Positions 34,531-46,060 of a stretch of 64,000 bases of DNA are shown in pieces. The position numbers were made by a program, and so were the translations under genes. Within the stretch, counting starts at the first letter, position 1. Each line of letters starts with the position of its first letter. The notes under the pieces are model-generated. The model was not told where the DNA came from. It searched no databases and was given only the letters and a program-made list of their open reading frames with translations. This DNA is from Platerodrilus igneus (lineage: Eukaryota; Arthropoda; Insecta; Coleoptera; Lycidae): assembly GCA_036346225.1 (NCBI GenBank), contig JARFIW010001670.1:3596001-3660000 (forward strand), given 5' to 3'.

Positions 34531-34567
34531 AATTATTTATTTCTTTATTTATTTATTTATTTATTTA
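34531..34567 (+). promoter_or_regulatory. AU-rich element in the Delta-like 3' UTR
   Basis: The sequence is a run of overlapping ATTTA pentamers, mostly (ATTT)n, starting 58 bases after the stop codon. Overlapping AUUUA motifs are the hallmark of AU-rich elements that destabilise mRNA. It may also simply be a tetranucleotide microsatellite. I saw no AATAAA in the next 250 bases. Confidence 0.4.
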
Positions 34568-34781
34568 CTTACATACTATTATTTATTTTATGTAGCGCAG
34601 TATACATTTTTATTTGCAAGTGTAGCTTCTATATATACAGAATTGTCAAGTTTTTAAAGAGTAATCGACTTTTCATTTGCTCTTAAACACTTGGTACATT
34701 ATTTTATTTAATACGCATGTACAAATTATTAGTTAATACGATGAAACTATAATTTAGACTTTTACGAAATACCTTAATGAT

Positions 34782-34862
34782 TATTTCAAATCGAGCTAGT
34801 AATTGAAAAATAGAAAATATAGAGCCTCGGACAGGATTTCAACCTCTAACTATCAATTTTAT
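34782..34862 (-). repeat. tRNA-like SINE fragment, inverted relative to 49.6 kb
   Basis: The minus strand carries a B-box-like GGTTGAAATCC (34834-34844). The plus sequence TTCAAATCGAGCTAGTAAT, then GAAAAATAGAAAATA and ACAGGATTTCAACCT, is the reverse complement of 49650-49720 with about 80-85% identity. The flank after it (GGCTTTGCATAAAAGTTTA) matches the plus-strand flank of the 49.6-kb copy in direct orientation. Confidence 0.6.
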
Positions 34863-34919
34863 ATGATAATTTGGCTTTGCATAAAAGTTTAGATTATAAT
34901 TTCATGTTGTTAACTGATA

Positions 34920-36969
34920 TATACAGGGTGTCCCTCAACGAACTTTTATTAAAGGTATCTCAAACGTTAGAAAATTGAAATTTTGCTTGCAGAGGTTATC
35001 GAACAAAGCAAGTCCAACTAAAATATTCCCAACTACGTGTAACTTCCGGTGACACCGGAAAAAAAGGTTCAACTTCATTGTTTTAAATAGCACACCCTAT
35101 ATATTATTAAATATTTGAATAATGCTTGAGCAAAGAATTGGTTTATATAACTATCTTCAATTGCTTTACCTCCAGGAAATTTTTTGTCTTCAAAAAGGGT
35201 GCCCTTTCGAAGTCCAAAAAACCGGAACAATAAAAATTTTTCGAAATCCTTTGCACGATGTGTTTCCATAACATCTTAACAAACATTTATTTATAAAATT
35301 AGTAATGTAATCTTTCCCATTGCAGGGGGCGAGAAAAAACGAACTATCAAATAACACGATTTGCGATTTTTCAAATCAAGTACCCCAATTTTTGTATCAC
35401 GACATGAAAGAACATAAAATTTCCTTTAATTTGATACCGAACAAGCATAATCGATTGTCTTAAAAATCTTGAGTTGTTTAATTATTTTTTTCAAATCTAT
35501 TTAGCCTCTGAAGCTATTGTGGAAATTAAGGTTATGAACAATTATTATCAAACAGCTTTTCCAACAAATAATATTCAAATAATTTCTAAATACAATAATT
35601 TAACTCAACCTTTCAAAATTTTATTTAATGAGATGTCTTATAATTTGAAAGTTAGGATATTACATCGACTGAATTGGTTGTAAGATGTCTCGCGGAAACT
35701 TTTCCTTTTATGTCCCCCAAATAAAAAAGTCTTTGGAGGTTAAATCAGTAGAGAGAGGTGCCCATAGGGGGGCCGTTATTAGCAATCTATTTGTCATCAA
35801 AAAGTTCATATAGTAATTAAATGACCATCTATTATCATGTGCTGGTTCATCATCTTGTTGATACCATGCCGACATGGATTCCCCTTTGCAATGCTGGCAT
35901 CAAAATATTTCGTAAAACAGTAGCATGATCATTTTTTTCATTTAGGTTTTCGTCATGGAGATGCACGCACCGGACTCTATTGTTTCTAATAGCACAATAA
36001 TTCATATTAAATTGCCAAGTTTCCTAAAATTACCGCTCACGAGTTAAATGAAGGTGTTCAACTGAACAATAATGTGAGTTCTGACGATTAAACATTCTGC
36101 TTTTAGAAAACATGACTTCATTGCTCGAAATAATTTTATTAAGAGTTTTCATCTTCATGAATTTTCATAACCATAAACTCGCAAAATTTTACGTGTTGTT
36201 GAAAGTCGTTAGAGTGTAATTGCTGCACTAATTGGTACGAACGAGCTTTAAATTTGTGTCTTCTTAATATACTGTGTATTGTACATTTTGATTGACCTAA
36301 ATTTCCTTGGCAATCACGTACGGAAGCACGGATGTACCTGAAATATGCAAGTACATCAATTTTTACGTCTGTGTTGTTTAGAAGTGGCCTAACTTTGTAC
36401 TTTTCGGTGTAAATTGCCTTAATTATACACAGTTCTCTAGTACGCTTCTTACAATGTTTACAGTCGGTCTTGATATTGTAATACATCTTGTAATTAATGT
36501 TCTGCATGTTCTACTCACATCACGTTCACAAACAAAAATAAATAACTCAAGATTTTTCAAATAATTGATTACGTTTATTTGGTATCAAATGAAAGAAGAT
36601 TTTATACTCTTTAATAACGTGATACAAAAATTGGATTCAATTTGAAGAATAAACGTAATTTGACAATTCGCGTTGTTTTCACTCCGTACAATAGGAAAGA
36701 TTACATTACTAATTTTATTATTAAACGTTTGTTGGGGTGCTAGCCAGAAAGTCGTAAACTGGCGTGAGTCACAAAGAAAGATAAGGAAAATCTCAAAAGA
36801 GACAGTTTCTTTACAAAACTTTGATAAAAAGAACATGTTACAAAACAAAACCAACCCGTGGAGAATTTTTATCCAATATATCCCGGAGAATTTACACAGC
36901 ACAAAAATCTTCGCAAAAGGTAATTAATACTTCCTTAGGCACCTCAAACAAAATTTTTTAACCTATAAT
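34920..36969 (-). mobile_element. Decayed DDE transposon repeat, copy A
   Basis: One end carries ACAGGGTGTCCC (34924-34935), a terminus typical of insect IS630/mariner-related elements with the coding strand pointing towards it. From 34974 (ATTGAAATTTTGCTTGCAGA) the sequence is nearly identical to copies B and C. Its last 220 bp (GCTAGCCAGAAAGTCG onward) match the start of the 38.5-kb and 50.0-kb segment. A transposase relic lies inside. Confidence 0.8.
35690..36507 (-). pseudogene. Transposase relic in copy A
   Basis: The minus frame 36507-36139 contains an HTH region (VKIDVLAYFRYIRAS, SKCTIHSILRRHKFKAR) then LVQQLHSNDFQQHVKFCEFM, typical of a widespread insect DDE transposase. After stops, scattered frames keep RMFNRQNSHYCSVEH, YQQDDEPAH (a catalytic Asp region, near 35870) and TDLTSKDFFIWG (last acidic motif, near 35730). 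The family forms are QQDGAPAH and PDLTPLDFFLWG. It is thoroughly broken. Confidence 0.7.
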
Positions 36970-38715
36970 AATTGAAATTTTGCTTGCAGAGGTTATCGAA
37001 CAAAGCAAGTCCAACTAAAATATTCCCAACTACGTGTAACTTCCGGTGACACCGGAAAAAGGTTCAACTTCATTGTTTTAAATAGCACACCCTATATATT
37101 ATTAAATATTTGAATAATGCTTGAGCAAAGAATTGGTTTATATAACTATCTTCAATTGCTTTATCTCCAGGAAATTTTTGTCTTCAAAAGGGTGCCCTTT
37201 CGAAGTCCAAAAACCGGAACAATAAAATTTTTCGAAATCCTTTGCACGATGTGTTTCCATAACATCTTAACAAACATTTATTTATAAAATTAGTAATGTA
37301 ATCTTTCCCATTGCAGGGGCGAGAAAACGAACTATCAAATAACACGATTTGCGATTTTTCAAATCAAGTACCCCAATTTTGTATCACGACATGAAAGAAC
37401 ATAAAATTTCCTTTAATTTGATACCGAACAAGCATAATCGATTGTCTGAAAAATCTTGAGTTGTTTAATTATTTTTTCAAATCTATTTAGCCTCTGAAGC
37501 TATTGTGGAAATTAAGGTTATGAACAATTATTATCAAACAGCTTTTCCAACAAATAATATTCAAATAATTTCTAAATACAATAATTTAACTCAACCTTTC
37601 AAAATTTTATTTAATGAGATGTCTTATAATTTGAAAGTTAGGATATTACATCGACTGAATTGGTTGTAAGATGTCTCATGGAAACTTTTCCTTTTATGTC
37701 CCCAAATAAAAAGTCTTTGGAGGTTAAATCAGTAGAGAGAGGTGCCCATAGGGGGCCGTTATTAGCAATCTATTTGTCATCAAAAAGTTCATATAGTAAT
37801 TAAATGACCATCTATTATCATGTGCTGGTTCATCATCTTGTTGATACCATGCCGACATGGATTCCCCTTTGCAATGCTGGCATCAAAATATTTCGTAAAA
37901 CAGTAGCATGATCATTTTTTTCATTTAGGTTTTCGTCATGGAGATGCACGCACCGGACTCTATTGTTTCTAATAGCACAATAATTCATATTAAATTGCCA
38001 AGTTTCCTAAAATTACCGCTCACGAGTTAAATGAAGGTGTTCAACTGAACAATAATGTGAGTTCTGACGATTAAACATTCTGCTTTTAGAAAACATGACT
38101 TCATTGCTCGAAATAATTTTATTAAGAGTTTTCATCTTCATGAATTTTCATAACCATAAGGTGTAAATTGCCTTAATTATACACAGTTCTCTAGTACGCT
38201 TCTTACAATGTTTACAGTCGGTCTTGATATTGTAATACATCTTGTAATTAATGTTCTGCATGTTCTACTCACATCACGTTCACAAACAAAAAATAAATAA
38301 CTCAAGATTTTTCAAATAATTGATTACGTTTATTTGGTATCAAATGAAAGAAGATTTTATACTCTTTAATAACGTGATACAAAAATTGGGGATTCAATTT
38401 GAAGAATAAACGTAATTTGACAATTCGCGTTGTTTTCTCACTCCGTACAATAGGAAAGATTACATTACTAATTTTATTATTAAACGTTTGTTGGGGTGCT
38501 AGCCAGAAAGTCGTAAACTGGCGTGAGTCACAAAGAAAGATAAGGAAAATCTCAAAAGAGACAGTTTCTTTACAAAACTTTTGATAAAAAAGAACATGTT
38601 ACAAGAACAAAAAACCAACCCGTGGAGAATTTTTATCCAATATATCCCGGAGAATTTACACAGCACAAAAATCTTCGCAAAAGGTAATTAATACTCTCCT
38701 TAGGCACCTCAAACA
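36970..38715 (-). repeat. Copy B of the decayed transposon repeat
   Basis: Starts at the same base as the shared part of copy A and follows it head to tail. It is near-identical except for a 229-bp deletion (equivalent to 36177-36405 of copy A, inside the transposase relic) and many one-base homopolymer length differences. It runs on into the 38.5-40.4 kb segment. Confidence 0.9.
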
Positions 38716-38837
38716 AATTTTTAACCTTAATTCTAGTATTCACGTAAAATAGAAATAATCAAAACATATTTTATGGATTGATCTCTATAACTTGTTTAAT
38801 ACAATTTCTTAAATACTCAATATTCCTTCCTTATATG

Positions 38838-38838
<1 letters not shown>

Positions 38839-38880
<42 letters not shown>
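38839..38880. repeat. (TA)n microsatellite
   Basis: About 21 units, left of the hairpin insertion. Confidence 0.95.
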
Positions 38881-38881
<1 letters not shown>

Positions 38882-38925
38882 CAGAACGGTTATTTGCAGT
38901 CCGCAATAAGAAATTGTGTAAAACA

Positions 38926-39042
38926 ATATATTAAATAAGATGTATCTGTAAACAAACTCTATGAAAATAATAGAGCCCGATTTGTATTCGTCAATAGGCT
39001 CTATTATTTTCATAGAGTTTGTTTACAGATACATCTTATTTA

Positions 39043-39048
<6 letters not shown>
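38926..39048. repeat. Perfect 52-bp inverted repeat with 19-nt loop
   Basis: 38926-38977 is exactly complementary to 38997-39048, with the loop at 38978-38996. The stem ends at the loop in TAGAGCC/GGCTCTA. TA-repeat tracts flank both sides and could extend the pairing. The paralogous locus near 50.35 kb has an uninterrupted TA tract, so this is an insertion. It could be a fold-back MITE, a snap-back duplication or a library artefact. Confidence 0.95.
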
Positions 39049-39118
<70 letters not shown>

Positions 39119-39122
39119 ATAT
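39041..39122. repeat. (TA)n(GT)n microsatellite
   Basis: TA units with one G interruption, then about 12 GT units. It lies to the right of the hairpin. Confidence 0.95.
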
Positions 39123-40430
39123 ACCTTCGTAGTGCTCATAAGCACTCCTTAAAAGTAACTCATGATAGGTAAAAACCATGAAAAATAGTGTAATAGTAGA
39201 TAAGGGCAATAAAGGAAACAACCATCTACCAGACAAAATTTCACAGCAGCCCTAAAGAATTATGTAACAATGTTACATCTAAACAATAGTATAACCCTAA
39301 ATTTTTATACAGAATATCTTGTGGACAGCCAATGCTAATCTTATATTATAGATAATATCCCAACAAAAAGGCTGCAGTTTTTATCATATTTATAACATTA
39401 AACCGAAGCAATTAAAATTTACCGCATTGTTACTACACAAATTTTGTTTATCTAAGTGTGACTTGAAAACAATCATGTAACCAAACTATACTTGACAATT
39501 AATTAGAGCCTGAACCTGTGAGCTTTAATACTCAATTTCCAAATATAAATAACATATCTCTACCTAATTCTCTTTTAAAAACCCTAGGATGATTGCATAG
39601 TTACAAATTAATTTTTATACAAAACAAAATTAAATATTTTTATCCTGTAAATTCTAACGTGATATGAATAAAGCCAACTATGTGGGCTGACTTAAAGAAA
39701 ACCAAAATATCAATACTCAGAAAGCAAATCTAGTATACATACGCTGTTGAGACTAATGTGTTCAAAATGGGCACTTTTCGGTTTACTGTTTTCGTTCCTT
39801 GAAAATTCTATGACACTTGAAACACCTTCAAAGGAATACAGCAAAACAAACAACGCCTCTTCTCTCATATGGTCGCTCAGATTCTACCATAGCTTTCTAC
39901 CAGTATTTTATAACGCTGAAAACAAAAGCAGTTAAGATTGGTTTCATCAAACTTTCAGTTTGCAGATGGAAATCCTTTGGTAATGTTTGTGATAAATTTG
40001 ATACGCATTTATATCTTAATGTTTTCACTTCTGAATGCTCATCTTTTACACTTTCACACTAAATATTAATGAAGCCCATTAAAAATAGTTTTATTTGTTT
40101 GGTATTAGAATACGTCAAAATAATTGCTCGTAGAAGATTGTAAGAAGTACCAGACGCCTTTCCTCAAATTCTTCAATAGTTTTTATTACACCGATACGAT
40201 CCACCAAAATAGTAAAACTATTCGTTAAGTAATGATCATTTTAGTGAACTCTGCTAACGAAAGGAAATTCATAAACTTATTGGCTTGACTTTATACTACT
40301 TCTGTCTTATCATAAAATGCATTTTAAAATATATGTGTATTTCATTAAAAGTACTTGTAATTCCGACCGTGACAAGTCATAGAATAAATCTTCACTTTGA
40401 AAAACATAACAAAATTTTTTTTAATATAAA

Positions 40431-42197
40431 ATTGAAATTTTGCTTGCAGAGGTTATCGAACAAAGCAAGTCCAACTAAAATATTCCCAACTACGTGTAAC
40501 TTCCGGTGACACCGGAAAAAAAGGTTCAACTTCATTGTTTTAAATAGCACACCCTATATATTATTAAATATTTGAATAATGCTTGAGCAAAGAATTGGTT
40601 TATATAACTATCTTCAATTGCTTTATCTCCAGGAAATTTTTTGTCTTCAAAAAGGGTGCCCTTTCGAAGTCCAAAAAACCGGAACAATAAAAATTTTTCG
40701 AAATCCTTTGCACGATGTGTTTCCATAACATCTTAACAAACATTTATTTATAAAATTAGTAATGTAATCTTTCCCATTGCAGGGGCGAGAAAAACGAACT
40801 ATCAAATAACACGATTTGCGATTTTCAAATCAAGTACCCCAATTTTGTATCACGACATGAAAGAACATAAAATTTCCTTTAATTTGATACCGAACAAGCA
40901 TAATCGATTGTCTGAAAAATCTTGAGTTGTTTAATTATTTTTTCAAATCTATTTAGCCTCTGAAGCTATTGTGGAAATTAAGGTTATGAACAATTATTAT
41001 CAAACAGCTTTTCCAACAAATAATATTCAAATAATTTCTAAATACAATAATTTAACTCAACCTTTCAAAATTTTATTTAATGAGATGTCTTATAATTTGA
41101 AAGTTAGGATATTACATCGACTGAATTGGTTGTAAGATGTCTCATGGAAACTTTTCCTTTTATGTCCCCAAATAAAAAGTCTTTGGAGGTTAAATCAGTA
41201 GAGAGAGGTGCCCATAGGGGGCCGTTATTAGCAATCTATTTGTCATCAAAAAGTTCATATAGTAATTAAATGACCATCTATTATCATGTGCTGGTTCATC
41301 ATCTTGTTGATACCATGCCGACATGGATTCCCCTTTGCAATGCTGGCATCAAAATATTTCGTAAAACAGTAGCATGATCATTTTTTTCATTTAGGTTTTC
41401 GTCATGGAGATGCACGCACCGGACTCTATTGTTTCTAATAGCACAATAATTCATATTAAATTGCCAAGTTTCCTAAAATTACCGCTCACGAGTTAAATGA
41501 AGGTGTTCAACTGAACAATAATGTGAGTTCTGACGATTAAACATTCTGCTTTTAGAAAACATGACTTCATTGCTCGAAATAATTTTATTAAGAGTTTTCA
41601 TCTTCATGAATTTTCATAACCATAAACTCGCAAAATTTTACGTGTTGTTGAAAGTCGTTAGAGTGTAATTGCTGCACTAATTGGTACGAACGAGCTTTAA
41701 ATTTGTGTCTTCTTAATATACTGTGTATTGTACATTTTGATTGACCTAAATTTCCTTGGCAATCACGTACGGAAGCAGCAGGATGTACCTGAAATATGCA
41801 AGTACATCAATTTTTACGTCTGTGTTGTTTAGAAGTGGCCTAACTTTGTACTTTTCGGTGTAAATTGCCTTAATTATACACAGTTCTCTAGTAAGCTTCT
41901 TACAATGTTTACAGTCGGTCTTGATATTGTAATACATCTTGTAATTAATGTTCTGCATGTTCTACTCACATCACATTCACAAACAAAAAATAAATAACTC
42001 AAGATTTTTCAAATAATTGATTACGTTTATTTGGTATCAAATGAAAGAAGATTTTATACTCTTTAATAACGTGATACAAAAATTGGGGATTCAATTTGAA
42101 GAATAAACGTAATTTGACAATTCGCGTTGTTTTCTCACTCCGTACAATAGGGAAGATTACATTACTAATTTTATTATTAAACGTTTGTTGGGGTGCT
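40431..42197 (-). repeat. Copy C of the decayed transposon repeat
   Basis: Begins at exactly the same base (ATTGAAATTTTGC) as the shared part of A and B, and ends at GTTGGGGTGCT, where A and B continue with AGCCAGAAAG. It is near-identical to A and keeps the 229 bp missing from B. One HTH-bearing relic of the transposase is at 41746-41958 (minus). Confidence 0.9.
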
Positions 42198-42335
42198 ATG
42201 AAAACACAACGTACAGGGGGTTTTGAAAAATATTTATTTCTCTGATTTATGATCTTCAAAAGTGCACCTTTTTTAAAGACAAAAAATTTCCTGGACGCAA
42301 AACGATTAAAAATAGTTATATATACCCTGTTCTGT
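42198..42335 (+). repeat. Inverted fragment of the same transposon
   Basis: The reverse complement of 42250-42325 (ATAACTAT.TT.AAT, CCAGGAAATTTTTTGTCTTTA, GGTGCACTTTT) matches 40605-40665 of copy C in opposite orientation, at lower identity than A/B/C have to each other. It directly abuts copy C. Confidence 0.6.
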
Positions 42336-43080
42336 TTGCAATTATCCTTAAAATTAACTTCAATAATCGCACAATTCCCCTCCGTCGTGTATATAGTATA
42401 ATCTATAGTTTTATAGCGATTAATCTTTAAGTACTGTGAATTGTGGTGTGCCGCGACAGTTGTAAAAAGGCTGAGGTGATCGAAACTAAGATGCTATAGT
42501 AATATTAACGTTTGAGTTCCGCCAAAGGTCGACAGTTCGTCGTCCTGCCGCAGCCGCTTAACTTTGAAGTACTACTGATAAATACTTGAAAGTTCCACTT
42601 GTATAAATGTTGCTCATATTTACACGTCCACTATTTACACCATCTGTGGTTATCGAAGTTAACGTAAGACATTGAACCATTGCGAGGCCGATCTGAATAC
42701 TGTATTTACAAGCTACTTCAGTAATAATTGCATTATTTTCTAAAAACTTGCCACTTCTTAAATTGTATCGCTTTTCATTCGATTGCTGCCTGGCAATTTT
42801 AACGTAACAGTTCAATAAACTCGCTTTAAGACATATTTGATATTGCACACAAAGGTGTAAATGACCCAAGCCTGTTGGACCTGTTTTGCATTCAACATAC
42901 ATGGATTGACGCGGTAAGAGAAATCGTTCTTGTTTAGCATAATGCTATAATTGATGTGGTCGCATCGGCCACTGACACCGATAACCAATTTTATAGGAAG
43001 GCCCGATTTATAAACGGTTCAATACTAACCTTTTTCTAATAAAATCGGTCTATTTAGAATTTTGTCCGAGGAAACCTGCC
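42336..43080. other. No gene recognised (possible Pao 5' region)
   Basis: One 114-codon minus ORF (42558-42902) has no recognisable domain. By position this should include the 5' LTR or leader of the Pao element, but I could not find a matching 3' LTR. Confidence 0.5.
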
Positions 43081-43129
43081 TCGTACCAAGCTAGCTTATT
43101 TATTCTTTCAGATACTTTTAAGTCAAAAG

Positions 43130-43488
43130 TGTCTCTGCCGTCGTTTACGCTCCCTACTTTTGAAGGGGATGATTGCCTATTTGACAGTTTTATTGGCCGT
43201 TTTGGTAGTTTAGTTCATCTAAATGACGAGCTGTAATCCGTGGATAAATTTTCATACCTTCAATCAGTGTTAAAAGGTCCCGCATTGCTTACCATTAAGA
43301 ACTTCGAACTTACGGATGTCAATTATCCTCGTGCGTACAATAAACTCTACGAAAAATATTGCACTATTTGCCGCATTGCATCTGCTCTTTGGGAAAACAT
43401 TGCTAAATTTCCCAAGTTGAATTCTTACCATCCGCCAAGTTTACAAAAATTAGTGGACACCTTTGTCGATATCTTACAGGTACTTTAG
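43130..43488 (+). pseudogene. Pao-type gag fragment
   Basis: Frames read SLPSFTLPTFEGDD, LFDSFIGRFGSLVHLNDEL and then (43240-43488) FSYLQSVLKGPALLTIKNF, the typical start of the DUF1759-type gag of BEL/Pao elements (family form LP...LP.F.G....W..F...F...I). A single stop separates the two parts. Confidence 0.78.
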
Positions 43489-43659
43489 AAATTTTATCTA
43501 CCTGAAAAGCAATTGGCTTTTATTCTGGTACACATGATTTTAGACCGCCTGGTGTACAATCAGCTCGCAATTTTGAATTGCATCAGAAGCCTACCTCTAC
43601 CCCAACCTATACAGAGGTAATTGCTTACTTAGAAAAGACTTGTAAATAATTGTCAAATT

Positions 43660-44610
43660 TACGATGAATTATAAAGCCAATTCAAACAAAGTTATTCATT
43701 CTAGCAACATGTCCAATTCTCGCTCCGCTGCTTCCGTGTTAGTACATACTAGCCCTAATGTTATTAAGTGTCCACTGCGTCATTAAGCTCATAGTATTTT
43801 TTGTTGTAATGATTTCGCTAAACTTTCTACACAAGATCGCTACACCTTTGTTAAGAAACATAAACTTTGTATCAATTGTCTTAGTAGTTCATACATTTTG
43901 ACTATGTGTAAATCTACTGTTTTTTGACCTCGATGTAATGAACGTTATCATTCTTTATTGCACTTTCATGACATTTCCCCTAAGCCCGTTACTTCTAGTA
44001 GTAACAAGGGTTGTTTGAGCCCTGCTATCGCTGCCTCTACGGTTTCTCCTGCTATTTATTCTGCTCTTCAGGACCACTATGCGTCATCCGCTTCTCTTAT
44101 TTCTGAGGAAACGTTCACATCGTCGAGCAATAGTAGCCTATCAACGTCGAATGTTGTCTTATTTAATTATCTCGTTAAACCTTCAGTTGTGGTACTCTTC
44201 ACCATTCAAGCGGAAGTTGCTGATCGCTCTGGTTCTTTCAAAAAATTTCGTTATTTACTCGATTCCAGTAACATGACTTCCTTTATTTTGTAAAATAGTG
44301 TGAAACGTTCGTGTTTCCGTGCTACTTCGTATTCCATATCCTTTAGTGGATTAGGCTCCACGCTTTCCACGGTTGTGCATGGCACTATAACCGTTTCGCT
44401 CAAACTCGTAGGTGCTTGATCCTCTATTATTAATTTCGAAGCTGTCGTACTTCCAAAAATTTGTGAAAATTTACCTATTACTAATATTTATCTGAAAATT
44501 TCGCTCATTCAGCTAATCTCAAACTGGCTGATCCGCTCTGCACTCAATCTGGACCTATCGGTTTATTACTTGGCGCGGATATTTTCTATAAGGTCTTATT
44601 AAATGCCGTA
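43660..44610 (+). pseudogene. Pao-type zinc knuckles and aspartic protease
   Basis: The knuckle region reads FVKKHKLCINCLSSSYI, then CKS, then RCNERYHSLLHF (43845-43965). The protease frame 43958-44293 contains ADRSGSFKKFRYLLDSSNMT, where the D-S-G active site has become D-S-S, then a stop. IGLLLGADIF-type sequence (GPIGLLLGADIF) near 44550-44585 ends the domain. The active-site change indicates a dead protease. Confidence 0.78.
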
Positions 44611-45179
44611 TTCAAGTTTCAAGTGATCAGCCTATTCCTCGTAACACTATTTTTGGATATGTTTTAATAGAAAGCATTCCGGCCTCGCCCGCTTCTAAAA
44701 TCACTAGTTTATTTTGTATGATCGGATCTGTTTCCCCTATGGAAGATATTGCTGTGAAATTAAGGGAAGTTGTAAATGTTTTTGAAGTCAACCTTTCACA
44801 CTTAACAAATTCTTAGTTGAACAATGTTACCTTGACACTCTCTGCCGCAATGAGCAACGACGGTATATTGTCTATCTGCCCTTCAATATCCAAAACCTTC
44901 CTTCTCGGTTGTCGTGATCTCGCTCTACAGCACTTTGTATTTTTATAAAATCGTCAATCTAAGCAGCCTTTAATTTATAAACAATATGTTTTGTTCATGC
45001 GGAGTATTTAAATTTCAACCACATGCAACCTGTTCAAGCTGAATTTATTTCTGTCCTTTCTTATTATATACCGCATCATTGTGTTGTGAAACCAGAAAAT
45101 GAAGTATAACACTACGCTTCGTTTTAACGCTTGCGTTTAAACTCTATCTCCATCGTCCTTAAATGATCATTTGTTTGTT

Positions 45180-45890
45180 GGGCCCGATATTCAACCCCAA
45201 TTTTGTTACAATGTCGTCTTTAGACCTGTGTTATTACTGCAGGTATTCGTTAGATGAATAGACATATCATTGTTAACCATTCAGCGTGATTATCAACGAA
45301 TTGTTTGGCGTCCTTTTCCTGAGTTAAATACCGTTACCTTTAGTGTAAGCTGCTCCCCTTTTCTTACGATATGCACTCTCCTGCAGTTGACTAAAAACGA
45401 AGAAAATTCCTTTTCTTTGGCTTCCTATAACCTTCGCAGCCATACTTGATCAGCGTCTGAAAGTTCAAGATCTTCAAAGGAATCTCACATCAGATACCTT
45501 TGGTATCCTAATTTAGCCACAGTGTACCGCCTGTACCAAACGCAACTTACTTTTCAACTTAGCCTGTATTTTCGACCCTATAAGAATTATATCTGCTTTA
45601 ACTTTTTTGGTAAAACATTGATTCAGCGTTTGTGGTCTCTGAAATTATACTAGGATGATACCCCTACCCTGACTTACTTCGTTTGTAGGAGAGATATCTC
45701 CATAAATTATCACTTCTTTCCGACTTTGCTTTACCATGCTTACTACTTCCGCCACACTTTTCCTCCATTGAGTTTGCTTAGTTACTTCGGCTCGCACCCA
45801 CTCTTTGACCAGACTCGAACTGTTACCCGGCCTTTGGCCACAAAACTATTAACTTTTGTCCTCAAAACTGGGATTGAAACGATTTTGAAA
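45180..45890 (+). pseudogene. Pao-type RT and connection remnants
   Basis: Short frames keep LNDHLFVGPDIQPQFCYNV, then DYQRIVWRPFPEL and TVTFSVSCSPFLTICTL (family form QRI.WR and TYG...APFLA.RTL). The catalytic YxDD block is not legible. Downstream frames keep an LIQRLWSL-like segment near 45620. Stops are frequent. Confidence 0.7.
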
Positions 45891-46060
45891 CTCATTCATC
45901 TTTTCAATTTGTGATTCGCATTGTCACTTGCGCTCTCAACTTTGTCCACAATATATAAAATCCGTTAGTAAAATACACCGTACCTTTGTTCTATTTCTAG
46001 CTCCTTAACGCTTTAAATCCCATAACTAAATAAACTCAACATACTCACTTTTCTATTGAG

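Larger units (their letters stand above)
38497..40430. repeat. 1.7-1.9 kb segment, duplicated at 50.0-51.7 kb
   Basis: Starts GCTAGCCAGAAAGTCG and aligns, at an estimated 93-96%, with 50035-51705. Shared landmarks are CACCTCAAACAA, a (TA)n tract, GTGCTCATAAGCACTCC, GCCAACTATGTGGGCTGACT, TGTGTTCAAAATGGGCACTT and GACCGTGACAAGTCATAGA. The 38-kb copy has a 163-bp insertion inside the TA tract that contains the hairpin. ORFs in it are short (62 codons) and unrecognised. Confidence 0.9.

Noticed and set aside
38831..39236. ORFs of 60-66 codons on both strands around 38.8-39.2 kb.
   Set aside because: They are translations of TA/GT microsatellites and of the palindrome itself, not genes.
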